Positions 1 to 6,868 of a stretch of DNA of 16,961 nucleotides are shown here, piece by piece. Origin of the DNA: an uncultured Eubacteriales bacterium. GTDB taxonomy: Bacteria > Bacillota > Clostridia > Christensenellales > Borkfalkiaceae. Below the pieces are notes generated by a model. It saw only the letters and a list, made by a program, of their open reading frames with translations. It was not told the origin of the DNA and searched no databases. Location: the NCBI GenBank assembly GCA_900549005.1, contig URMT01000029.1, positions 1-16,961 on the forward strand, given 5' to 3'. The position numbers were made by a program, and so were the translations under genes. Numbering within the stretch: the stretch's first letter is position 1; every line of letters starts with the position of its first letter.

Positions 1-17
1 CACGCAAAATTTGCGTG
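1..17 (-). terminator. Inverted repeat downstream of pheT, possible terminator cut by window edge
   Basis: CACGCAAAATTTGCGTG is an 8-bp perfect inverted repeat around one central base, 59 bp beyond the pheT stop in the direction of pheST transcription. It could be the stem of an intrinsic terminator. The base run that should follow it on the minus strand lies outside the window, so this cannot be confirmed. The 58 bases between it and pheT are AT-rich and hold no gene. Confidence 0.35.
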
Positions 18-75
18 CCCGCCTCGGTATTTAATAAATTTATTTTTTGCAAATTGGCTATTTTATTCTGCCCGC

Positions 76-2487
76 TTATCTGAGCGCGGCTCCGAGTTTG
101 AATTTCAGATTGGAGAGAATCTTCTTTACGAATCCGTCGATTTTTTCTCCGCTGAACGCCTCGTCCTTGGGGGTAAACGTTACGCTGAAAGCCATACTCT
201 TCTTGCCGCTCTCTATCTGGTTGCCGATATATACGTCGAACAGTTTTACTTCGGTCACGTACTTGCACGCCGAGAAAATTTCTTTTTCAATCTGCCCGCA
301 GGTAACGTTGCCGTCAACGATGAGCGCCAGGTCGCGCTGTGCCTCTGCAAACTTGGGCAGAGGGGAGTATTTGAAGGGCTTTGCGTGTGCCTGTAAAAGT
401 TCGTAATCGAGCTCTGCAATGACCATAGGCCTTTCGGCGGCTATGTTTTCGAGCACCGCGGGGTCTACGCTGCCTATATAGCCCACCTTTTCGCCGTCGC
501 ACAGAATGTCCGCCGTTATGCCGGGGTGCAAGTAGGGTCTTTCGCCGCTTACGTATTCAAACTTCACGTTCAGGCTGTCGGCAATATTTTCGGTTATGCC
601 TTTCAGGTCAAAGAAGTTCGCGCTTCCCCACATACCTATGCACAGCCTCAACTTCTCTTCGGGGAAGTCTGAAAGTGGCAGCTCTTTGGGGATATATACC
701 TTTGCCAGCTCAAACGCGCCGCCTTCGTAGTTGCCGCGCTTCAAGTTCCTCAGCATCACGTTCACCATCGAGGGTGCGAGGAAGGTGCGCATTACAGAAA
801 GTTCTTCGCTTATCGGGTTGAGTATTTTAATGCACTTTCTTTCTGCCGCGTCCTCGGGTATACGGAGCATATCCATATCCTTTTCGGAGTAGAACGAGTA
901 GTTCGATACCTCGTACAGCCCCTCTGAAACGAGCAGCGCCTTCATTCTGTTCACTGCGCGCTGGCTTTCGTTGTAGCCGCCGTTGGTGATTTTGCCTGTG
1001 GGCATAAACGTGCCGTGGATGTGGTCGTAGCCGTACATTCTTATAATCTCTTCGGCGATGTCGGGGTAGGCGAATATATCGTCGCGGTAGCGGGGGAGCG
1101 TTAGTTCAAGTTCGTTTCCGCTCCTTTTTACGCCGAAATTCAGCCTTTTAAGTATGTCTTCCATATCTTCGACGGGCACCTCTATGCCGAGGAGCGCGTC
1201 AATCTTTTCGGGGCTGACTGTCATCGTCTTTACTTTTGTATCGGAATACTCCGTGGCGACGTCGGCGCACACGTCAGTCACCGTGCCGCAGCCGAGCTGC
1301 TCAATGAGGTGAAGGGCGCGCTTCATTGCGCGTTCGGTAGTGTATTCGTTGGTGCCCTTTTCGAATATGGCGGAGGAGTCTGAGTGCTGGCCCAAAGAGC
1401 GCGAAGTTCTTCTAACGCTGTCGCGCGCGAATTTGGCCGCTTCGAACAGTACTTCTTTTGTGCCGTCCTTGATTTCGGTATTCAGCCCGCCCATTATTCC
1501 CGCAAGCGCGGCGGGCTTGCTTCCGTCGCAGATTACAAGGTTTTCGTGGTTTAAAGTAAATTCCTTGTCGTCCAGCGTCACAATCTTTTCGCCGTCGAAA
1601 GCGCGCCTTACAACAATCTCCCTTCCCTCGATGGTATCGAGGTCGAACGCGTGCATAGGCTGTCCCATTTCAAGCAGAACGAAGTTGGTTATGTCAACCA
1701 CGTTGCTTATAGAGCGCAGTCCGCACAGCGCCAGCCTTCTTTTCAGCCAGAGGGGCGAGGGGCCTATCTTTATGTCCTTTACGTAGTGCGCTATATACCT
1801 CGGGCACAGCTCGGGCGCGGTTATTGTTACTTTTACCTTTCTGCCGTCCTTTACGGGTGTAAAGGAGTAATCGGGCTCTTTAAGGGGCTTTTTAAGCACG
1901 GCGGCAATTTCGCGGGCTATGCCAAGTATGCTCTGGCAGTCGGGCCTGTTCGCAGTAATGCTTATATCGAAGATGTAGTCGTCAAGCCCGAGTATGGGTT
2001 TTACGTCGTCGCCGTTTTTGCACGACGAGGGGAGGATAAGCAGTCCGTTGTAGTCTGCGCCCTCGAACATATCGCCGTTTACGCCCAGTTCTGTGCCCGA
2101 GCACAGCATACCGTAAGATTCCACGCCGCGCAGTTTGCCCTTCTTTATTGTCATCACGCCCTCAATCGTCACGTGGTCCTTTGCCGTGGCGTAAACGGTT
2201 GCGCCCTCCAATGCGACGGGCGCCTTTATGCCCTTTTTAACGTTGTCGGCTCCGCAACAAATCTGGAACACGCCCTTTTCGCCGCAGTCAACCTTGCAAA
2301 CGTGCAGGTGCGTGCCCTCAATCGGCTCGCACTCTGTAACTTCGCCTACGTAGACGCCAGAAATATCCTTGCCCACTTCGTATAATTCTTCAACTTCGAA
2401 TCCGCACGAAAACAGCTTGTTTTGCAGTTCCTGTGCGGATACGTCTATATCAACATAATCTTTAAGCCAGCTCAAAGGTGCTTTCAT
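76..2487 (-). CDS. pheT: Phenylalanine--tRNA ligase beta subunit (PheT)
   Basis: This is the large subunit of the cytoplasmic alpha2-beta2 enzyme that charges tRNA-Phe. It binds tRNA and carries the editing domain that removes mischarged tyrosine. The 803-residue length is normal for the long bacterial form. In order it shows an N-terminal segment, an EMAP/OB tRNA-binding domain (about 40-155, with GVYVGEV and ICCGADN), the B3/B4 editing domain (about 215-390, with ISNVVDITNF, PMHAFDLD and GIMGG), a B5 DNA-binding-like fold (about 410-480), the catalytic-like core, and a C-terminal FDX-ACB anticodon-binding domain from about residue 707 (starting YSPLPKFAEAQRDLAL). The ATG is preceded by AGGAGG with a 7-nt gap. 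Only 12 bp separate it from pheS, whose stop codon abuts this ribosome site, so the two are co-translated under the upstream T-box. Confidence 0.97.
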   Translation of the reverse strand: MKAPLSWLKDYVDIDVSAQELQNKLFSCGFEVEELYEVGKDISGVYVGEVTECEPIEGTHLHVCKVDCGEKGVFQICCGADNVKKGIKAPVALEGATVYATAKDHVTIEGVMTIKKGKLRGVESYGMLCSGTELGVNGDMFEGADYNGLLILPSSCKNGDDVKPILGLDDYIFDISITANRPDCQSILGIAREIAAVLKKPLKEPDYSFTPVKDGRKVKVTITAPELCPRYIAHYVKDIKIGPSPLWLKRRLALCGLRSISNVVDITNFVLLEMGQPMHAFDLDTIEGREIVVRRAFDGEKIVTLDDKEFTLNHENLVICDGSKPAALAGIMGGLNTEIKDGTKEVLFEAAKFARDSVRRTSRSLGQHSDSSAIFEKGTNEYTTERAMKRALHLIEQLGCGTVTDVCADVATEYSDTKVKTMTVSPEKIDALLGIEVPVEDMEDILKRLNFGVKRSGNELELTLPRYRDDIFAYPDIAEEIIRMYGYDHIHGTFMPTGKITNGGYNESQRAVNRMKALLVSEGLYEVSNYSFYSEKDMDMLRIPEDAAERKCIKILNPISEELSVMRTFLAPSMVNVMLRNLKRGNYEGGAFELAKVYIPKELPLSDFPEEKLRLCIGMWGSANFFDLKGITENIADSLNVKFEYVSGERPYLHPGITADILCDGEKVGYIGSVDPAVLENIAAERPMVIAELDYELLQAHAKPFKYSPLPKFAEAQRDLALIVDGNVTCGQIEKEIFSACKYVTEVKLFDVYIGNQIESGKKSMAFSVTFTPKDEAFSGEKIDGFVKKILSNLKFKLGAALR

Positions 2488-2499
2488 ATGCCGCCCTCC

Positions 2500-3528
2500 T
2501 TATGCCCTGAACTGCTTTGAAAAGCGCACGTCGCCTTCGAACAGCAGTTTCATATTGTTAATTCCGTATTTGAGCATTGCAATGCGCTCTATGCCCATTC
2601 CGAACGCAAAGCCCGTGTATTCGTCGGGGTCGATGCCGCAGTTTTCAAGCACGGCCCTGTTTACCATTCCCGCGCCCAGAACTTCTATCCAGCCCGTGCC
2701 CTTGCACAGCTTGCAGCCCTTGCCGCCGCATTCAAAGCAACTTACGTCAACTTCAACCGAAGGCTCGGTGAAGGGGAAGTAAGAGGGGCGCAGCCTGGTC
2801 TTTACGCCGCTTCCGAATACCTTTTTTGCAAACTCGTCCAACATTCCTTTGAGGTCGCACAGCGTAATTCCCTTGTCCACAACAAGTCCTTCCATCTGCG
2901 AGAACATAGGCGAGTGGGTTGCGTCGTCGTCGGGGCGGTATACCTTGCCGGGCGAAAGAATTTTTATGGGCGGCTTTTTGCTCTCCATAACGTGAACCTG
3001 CCCCGCCGATGTCTGCGTGCGCAGAAGGTAGTCGGCGCCGAGGTAGAAGGTGTCCTGCATATCGCGCGCGGGGTGGTCTTTGGGAGTGTTGAGCGCCGTG
3101 AAATTATAGTAATCGGTCTCTATCTCGCGGCCCTCGTATATTTCAAACCCCATACCCGCAAAAACCGAAACAAGCTCGTCTATTATAAGCGTGTCGGGGT
3201 GGTAGGCGCCCTTTTTGCGCTGACGCCCCGGCAGGGTGACGTCTATCTTTTCTTTTTCGTATCTTGCGCCCATTTCGGCCGCCTTTACGGCGCTTTCAAA
3301 TTCGTCGAAGCGGCTTTCGGCCCATTCGCGCAAGGCGTTTATAACCTTGCCCATTGCGGGGCGCTCTTCGGGCGGTATCTCCCTGAGTTTTTTCATAAGC
3401 GAAGATATTTCACCCGACTTGCCCAAAAACTTCATCTTAATCTCGCGCAGAGTGGCGCTGGACTTGATGTCTTTTACGGCTTCGTCGATTTTTGCTTTGA
3501 TTTCATCGATTTCGCGCATATTATCCAT
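2500..3528 (-). CDS. pheS: Phenylalanine--tRNA ligase alpha subunit (PheS)
   Basis: This is the catalytic class II subunit that forms phenylalanyl-adenylate and charges tRNA-Phe together with PheT. Visible landmarks are the N-terminal coiled-coil arm, motif 1 around the segment with [15 protein letters not shown], the substrate segment [11 protein letters not shown], motif 2 around [17 protein letters not shown], a Cys cluster ([12 protein letters not shown]) found in many bacterial PheS proteins, and motif 3 [14 protein letters not shown] near the C-terminus. I choose the ATG at 3528 (protein MDNMREID..., 342 residues). The in-frame ATG at 3534 lies only 2 nt from the AGGAG ribosome site, whereas the 3528 ATG sits at a good 8-nt distance. 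The gene is first in the pheST operon behind the T-box leader. Confidence 0.96.
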   Translation of the reverse strand: MDNMREIDEIKAKIDEAVKDIKSSATLREIKMKFLGKSGEISSLMKKLREIPPEERPAMGKVINALREWAESRFDEFESAVKAAEMGARYEKEKIDVTLPGRQRKKGAYHPDTLIIDELVSVFAGMGFEIYEGREIETDYYNFTALNTPKDHPARDMQDTFYLGADYLLRTQTSAGQVHVMESKKPPIKILSPGKVYRPDDDATHSPMFSQMEGLVVDKGITLCDLKGMLDEFAKKVFGSGVKTRLRPSYFPFTEPSVEVDVSCFECGGKGCKLCKGTGWIEVLGAGMVNRAVLENCGIDPDEYTGFAFGMGIERIAMLKYGINNMKLLFEGDVRFSKQFRA

Positions 3529-3553
3529 ACACATTTCTCCTGCAAAAATTTAT

Positions 3554-3585
3554 AAAAAAAACGCCCCGTGCAAAAGCACAGGGCG
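3554..3585 (-). terminator. Regulated terminator of the pheST T-box leader
   Basis: On the minus strand CGCCCTGTGC, a TTTT loop and GCACGGGGCG form a strong 10-bp stem containing one G-U pair, followed by an eight-T run (3561-3554). It sits directly after the T-box core and ends 25 bp before the chosen pheS start, as expected for the alternative structure that stops transcription when tRNA-Phe is fully charged. Confidence 0.9.
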
Positions 3586-3812
3586 AAAGATTTACCTTAT
3601 CGCGGTACCACCTGATTTCGCGGCTTAAAAAAGCCGCCTTATTCAAAGTCCCTTTACGCGGGAGCGCACGGGGCGGACTACTCTTTTCATTTTGCCCGTC
3701 CGGCTCGCGGGTGAATACCGCCTGCCTCCCGATGAAGAACCTTTCAGCCGTTTTCGGATTCTTCTCTCTGAAAGGGGATAGTTGCACGCGTCTGTCCCGG
3801 TCACAGCCTTTA
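3554..3812 (-). ncRNA. T-box riboswitch (Phe), controlling pheST
   Basis: The minus-strand leader reads AGGTGGTACCGCGATAAGG at about 3613-3595, the T-box core whose UGGU can pair with the ACCA end of uncharged tRNA. Upstream is a Stem I. CCGG (3800-3797) and CGCG (3790-3787) pair with CGCG (3709-3706) and CCGG (3703-3700). The AGAGAG motif is at 3769-3764, followed by a distal stem AAGAATCC/GGTTCTT with a GGCTGAAA loop. The codon just above the lower stem is UUC followed by A (3715-3713), a phenylalanine specifier that fits the downstream gene. A GCGGC...GCCGC Stem III hairpin lies at 3637-3620 and a terminator follows. Known T-box logic is that uncharged tRNA-Phe stabilises the antiterminator and turns pheST on. 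The core is certain; the exact stem pairing is my hand fold. Confidence 0.93.
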
Positions 3813-3850
3813 TTCCGCAGGGTTGCGGAACTGCCATATGTCTGTTTTCA

Positions 3851-3879
3851 ATTATATTGCCGCGCGCATTTTTTGTCAA
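3851..3879 (-). promoter_or_regulatory. Consensus sigma-A promoter of pheST
   Basis: The minus strand has TTGACA (3879-3874), exactly 17 nt, then TATAAT (3856-3851). Both hexamers match the housekeeping consensus perfectly. Initiation is expected near 3844, giving a leader of about 315 nt that contains the T-box. A perfect promoter combined with a transcriptional riboswitch implies that control of pheST is exercised mainly by attenuation. A small hairpin (TTCCGCA/TGCGGAA, 3830-3813) lies between the start site and Stem I. Confidence 0.9.
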
Positions 3880-3910
3880 CCGTTTTGCGCGGGCTGTTTT
3901 TTTGCTGTTT

Positions 3911-4435
3911 TTACTGTCTGTAAATGTTTCCGCCGTAGCAGTCCATTGCAACCACCGCGGGGAAGTTTGTTACTTCCAGGCGGTAAACGGCCTCAGAGAG
4001 CAAATCTTCAAATGCAATGCACTCGCTCTTTTTTATGGCGTTGCCGTACAGTGCGCCCGCGCCGCCTATTGCCGCAAAATATACGGCCGTGTTGCGCTCC
4101 AACGCATCGGCAACCTCTTTGCACATCTCGCCCTTGCCAATCATTCCGCCAAGTCCCAAATCGAGCAGCGTCGGCGCATACGCGTCCATACGCGCAGAGG
4201 TGGTAGGTCCGCAGCTGCCCGAAGCCATTCCGGGCTTTGCGGGACAGGGGCCTGCGTAGTAAATTATTGCGTCTTTAATTTCAAATGGCAGGGGAGTGCC
4301 CGCCTCTATGTATTCCTTAATGCGCTTGTGCGCACAGTCGCGGGCGGTTAAAATTACTCCCGAAATGCTCACGCTGTCGCTTGCGTGCAGGCTTTTTACC
4401 TGTTCCTTCGTGAGGGGGAGGGTGAGTTCTTTCAT
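3911..4435 (-). CDS. fumB: Class I fumarate hydratase, beta subunit (or tartrate dehydratase beta)
   Basis: This is the small subunit of a two-subunit, [4Fe-4S]-dependent class I hydro-lyase, which interconverts fumarate and malate in the cytoplasm. The 174-residue protein matches the C-terminal (beta) domain of one-chain class I fumarases. It has TARDCAHKR (30-38), YYAGPCPAKPG (59-69), GSCGPTTSARMD (73-84) and the GGMIGKGEM segment (96-104). A ribosome site AAGGAG precedes the ATG. It lies 73 bp after the alpha gene in the same direction. I cannot separate fumarase from L-tartrate dehydratase by sequence alone; fumarase is the commoner case in clostridia. The symbol is used for the beta subunit and does not mean E. 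coli FumB. No terminator is evident between its stop and the pheST promoter. Confidence 0.88.
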   Translation of the reverse strand: MKELTLPLTKEQVKSLHASDSVSISGVILTARDCAHKRIKEYIEAGTPLPFEIKDAIIYYAGPCPAKPGMASGSCGPTTSARMDAYAPTLLDLGLGGMIGKGEMCKEVADALERNTAVYFAAIGGAGALYGNAIKKSECIAFEDLLSEAVYRLEVTNFPAVVAMDCYGGNIYRQ

Positions 4436-4470
4436 TTTGCTCTCCTTTTTCTGATTTCAGTAAACAGTCG

Positions 4471-4497
4471 CCCGAAAGCGCGACGCCGCATTTCGGG
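4471..4497 (-). repeat. Intercistronic hairpin between the fumarase subunit genes
   Basis: CCCGAAA (4471-4477) and TTTCGGG (4491-4497) form a perfect 7-bp stem. It can be extended by three GC pairs (4478-4480 with 4487-4489) past a bulged A. It sits in the 73-bp gap between alpha and beta and lacks a T-run, so it is more likely an mRNA-stability or processing hairpin than a terminator. Confidence 0.55.
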
Positions 4498-4508
4498 ATG
4501 AATGTTTG

Positions 4509-5348
4509 CTAAATAGTCTCTTTGACGCAGCGCACGCAGTGGCACTGAATATTTACCGCCACTGGCAGTCCCGCAATGTGGGTGGGCGCCCATTCGCAGC
4601 TCACGCCGAGCGCGGTCGTCTTGCCGTGGAAGCCCTGGCAGCCTATATCAAGCTCGTTTATCCTTTTCAGGGCCTCGCGCTCTATCTCTGCAATGTCCTC
4701 TCTGTCGCTGTGGGTGCCTATGTCGCGGGTGAGCGCCTTTTTTGCAAGGTAGGCGCAGCCGTCAAAAGTGCCGCCTATTCCCACACCCACGTATACGGGA
4801 GGGCAGGGGCGCGAACCTGCATTTTTTACCGTGGCGACGATGGCGTCCGTAATTCCCTCAACGCCCTGCGCGGGTTTGAGCATATACAGCGCCGACATAT
4901 TCTCGCTGCCGAAGCCCTTGGGCATAAAGGTGAGCTTGACCTTATCGCCCGCAACAATTTCGGTGTGCAGGGCGGCGGGGGTGTTGTCGCCCGTGTTCTT
5001 GCGCGTAATGGGGTCGCATACCGATTTGCGGAAATATCCGTCGGCATAAGCGCGCCTCACGCCGTCGTTTACGGCCTCGTATATTGGTTTGCCCGTAAGG
5101 CAGACCTCGCTTCCTATTTCCAGAATGACGACGGCCATTCCCGTATCCTGGCAGACGGGCATACCCATCTCTTTGGCAACTTCGCTGTTTTTTATAAGCT
5201 CGCCGAGGGCGAACTTTGCCGCGCCTTCGCGTTCGCTTTCGTATGCCGAACATAGCGCCGTCTTGCACGAGGAAGTCAGGTTTACCCCCGCGTGCAGAGC
5301 GGCTTTGTATACTGCGTTTTCAATCAGAACTGTGTCTAAATTTCTCAT
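4509..5348 (-). CDS. fumA: Class I fumarate hydratase, alpha subunit (or tartrate dehydratase alpha)
   Basis: This is the large, iron-sulfur-binding subunit of the class I hydro-lyase and partners the beta subunit encoded next. The 279-residue length is typical for the alpha subunit. Motifs seen are PVCQDTGMAVV (64-74, holding cluster ligand candidate C66), RKNTGDNTPAALH (116-128), PKGFGSEN (143-150), RPCPPVYVGVGIGGTFDGC (180-198, C182), GKTTALGV (242-249) and a C-terminal VNIQCHCVR (265-273, C269). Three conserved cysteines are expected to hold the oxygen-labile [4Fe-4S] cluster; C66, C182 and C269 are my picks, and several other cysteines are present. An AAAGG ribosome site lies 8 nt before the ATG. 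Such enzymes suit an anaerobe using a partial TCA pathway. Tartrate dehydratase is the alternative. Confidence 0.9.
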   Translation of the reverse strand: MRNLDTVLIENAVYKAALHAGVNLTSSCKTALCSAYESEREGAAKFALGELIKNSEVAKEMGMPVCQDTGMAVVILEIGSEVCLTGKPIYEAVNDGVRRAYADGYFRKSVCDPITRKNTGDNTPAALHTEIVAGDKVKLTFMPKGFGSENMSALYMLKPAQGVEGITDAIVATVKNAGSRPCPPVYVGVGIGGTFDGCAYLAKKALTRDIGTHSDREDIAEIEREALKRINELDIGCQGFHGKTTALGVSCEWAPTHIAGLPVAVNIQCHCVRCVKETI

Positions 5349-5370
5349 AAGTGATACCTTTACTCCGATT

Positions 5371-5399
5371 ATTTTAATACTTTTTCAAATAAAAGTAAA
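5371..5399 (-). promoter_or_regulatory. Putative promoter of the fumarase operon
   Basis: The minus strand shows TTTACT (5399-5394), 17 nt, then TAAAAT (5376-5371; five of six to consensus). Initiation near 5364 would give a short 16-nt leader carrying the AAAGG ribosome site. It lies back to back with the promoter of the CPBP gene in a 94-bp divergent region. Confidence 0.5.
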
Positions 5400-5407
5400 A
5401 CAAATAA

Positions 5408-5436
5408 TTTACTTAAAGCGCATTTTAAGTTATAAT
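5408..5436 (+). promoter_or_regulatory. Promoter of the CPBP-rlmH-M14-tadA cluster, giving a leaderless start
   Basis: TTTACT (5408-5413), a 17-nt spacer, then a perfect TATAAT (5431-5436). The ATG of the next gene starts at 5443, so the predicted +1 coincides with the start codon. No Shine-Dalgarno sequence could fit in the 6 nt between the -10 box and the ATG. Confidence 0.6.
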
Positions 5437-5442
5437 CGGGTT

Positions 5443-6360
5443 ATGGAACAGACATTGAACGGAAGGGGTAGCCTGACGGGCGGCATTACTTTCAGCGTGA
5501 CGGTCGCCGTTTACGTGTTTTTCAGCCTGATATTTTCGGTTATAGTCGTCGCCGCAGGGCTTGATTCTTCTTCCGACGTATACATCTATATAAATTATCT
5601 GGTTGCTCCCGCGGCGGTGGCGGTGAGTGTGCCCGTCGTTTCAAAATTCAGGCGCGTGCCGCTTAAAACTCTTCTGCCGCTCGGTTTTCAAAGCGGGAAG
5701 TCTGCCGCAAAATATTTCGCCGCGGCCGTGCTGCTCGCCTTCGGATTGTTGTTTTCGTTAAGCTGGCTCAACATCGGCTTCGAGCGGCTTTTAAGGCTGT
5801 TAGGTTACGAAGGCACCGTAAGTTATTTCCCCGACCTTTCGGGCGGCAAGGTTGTCGCAGCGCTTCTGGTTATGGCGGTGATGCCTGCGCTCTTCGAGGA
5901 GATATTGTTTCGCGGCGCGGTGCTTCAAAATATAAGGGAGGAGGCGGGCGAACTCAACTCGATATTCCTGTGCGGAATGTGTTTTGCCCTCTTCCACGCA
6001 AGCGCGTTGCAGACCTTTTACCAGTTCATATGCGGCTGTGCCTTTGCGCTCCTTGCAATACGCGCTCGTTCGCTTTTTCCGTGCGTGCTGGCGCACTTTC
6101 TGAACAATGCCGTGATAGTAGTGATGCAGGCGTGCGGGCTGAACACCTCGGGCACGCTGTTCGATATGCTCCCCTTGTGGGCGGCAATACTCGTCACCGT
6201 GCTTTCGGCGCTCTCTCTTATCGGCGGCGCGCTCATTCTTGTATGCGACAAAACTCCGCTTAAAAAACCCGTCAAAGGCGGAATTAAAAAATTCTTTTTA
6301 TCCGCTTCCGTCGGCATCGCCGTGCTCGCCGTGCTGTGGATAGTCGGTCTGTTTTCGTGA
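5443..6360 (+). CDS. CPBP-family intramembrane glutamic endopeptidase (Abi/CAAX-protease-like)
   Basis: A polytopic membrane protein of the CPBP (CAAX protease and bacteriocin-processing) family. The three signature motifs are present: EEILFR (E152, E153, R157), FALFH (F181, H185) and HFLNN (H218, N222). About eight hydrophobic segments are visible, from residues 15-38 through a last helix near 285-303. Family members act as glutamate proteases or in bacteriocin self-immunity and protein processing; the substrate here is unknown. I choose the ATG at 5443 (305 residues). The frame stays open far upstream, but that part overlaps fumA antisense and lies before a perfect -10 box, whereas the chosen N-terminus MEQTLNG precedes the first membrane helix. 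It stands first in a cluster with rlmH 7 bp downstream, perhaps only by shared transcription. Confidence 0.85.
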   Translation: MEQTLNGRGSLTGGITFSVTVAVYVFFSLIFSVIVVAAGLDSSSDVYIYINYLVAPAAVAVSVPVVSKFRRVPLKTLLPLGFQSGKSAAKYFAAAVLLAFGLLFSLSWLNIGFERLLRLLGYEGTVSYFPDLSGGKVVAALLVMAVMPALFEEILFRGAVLQNIREEAGELNSIFLCGMCFALFHASALQTFYQFICGCAFALLAIRARSLFPCVLAHFLNNAVIVVMQACGLNTSGTLFDMLPLWAAILVTVLSALSLIGGALILVCDKTPLKKPVKGGIKKFFLSASVGIAVLAVLWIVGLFS

Positions 6361-6367
6361 GGCTGTA

Positions 6368-6805
6368 ATGCAGAAGGTAAACGTAGTCTGCGTGGGCAAA
6401 ATCAAAGAGAGCTTTTTCCGCGAGGCGGTTGCAGAGTACGCAAAGCGCCTTTCGCGCTTCGTCGCGTTCAGCGTGCGCGAAATTGCCGAGGGGAAGAGCT
6501 TGGAGGCCGAAGCTGACGACATTCTCCGCGCGGCAAAGGGATATATAATCGCGCTGTGCGTAGAGGGAAGAAAATTTTCCAGCGAGGCGCTCGCCGCCGA
6601 ACTTAAAAGGCAGTACGACAGGGGCGCGGAGGTCACTTTTATAATAGGTTCGTCGTGCGGGCTTGCGCAGAGGGTGAAGGACGCAGCCGACATTCGTTTA
6701 TCCTTTTCGGATATGACCTTCCCGCACCAGCTTATGCGCGTTGTGCTGTGCGAGCAGATTTACCGCGCATATATGATAAATTCGGGCAGCGAATACCACA
6801 AATAG
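6368..6805 (+). CDS. rlmH: 23S rRNA pseudouridine-1915 N3-methyltransferase RlmH
   Basis: A SPOUT-class SAM-dependent methyltransferase that methylates pseudouridine 1915 of 23S rRNA in helix 69 of assembled ribosomes. At 145 residues it is slightly shorter than the usual 155-159. Family landmarks are the N-terminal VVCVGKIKE, the knot-forming segment FIIGSSCGL (91-99), LSFSDMTFPHQLMRVVLCEQIYRAY (starting at 111) and the C-terminal YHK. The SAM-binding loop reads IGSSCG where the family normally has IGG followed by two residues and G, so the second glycine is Ser. Seven bases separate it from the CPBP gene, and GAGG precedes the ATG. Confidence 0.95.
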   Translation: MQKVNVVCVGKIKESFFREAVAEYAKRLSRFVAFSVREIAEGKSLEAEADDILRAAKGYIIALCVEGRKFSSEALAAELKRQYDRGAEVTFIIGSSCGLAQRVKDAADIRLSFSDMTFPHQLMRVVLCEQIYRAYMINSGSEYHK

Positions 6806-6868
6806 AGGCAGGCTTTGTGCAGACGGTCTCAATCGGTCTGCCAAAGATAGCCGTGAGGCAGAATATAC

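Noticed and set aside
3880..3910. Terminator after fumB
   Set aside because: The stretch has A-runs on the minus strand, but I found no GC-rich stem followed by Ts, so none was annotated.
5089..5442. 118-codon N-terminal extension of the CPBP protein
   Set aside because: It overlaps fumA antisense, spans both divergent promoters and contains the -10 box. The family-like protein begins at 5443.
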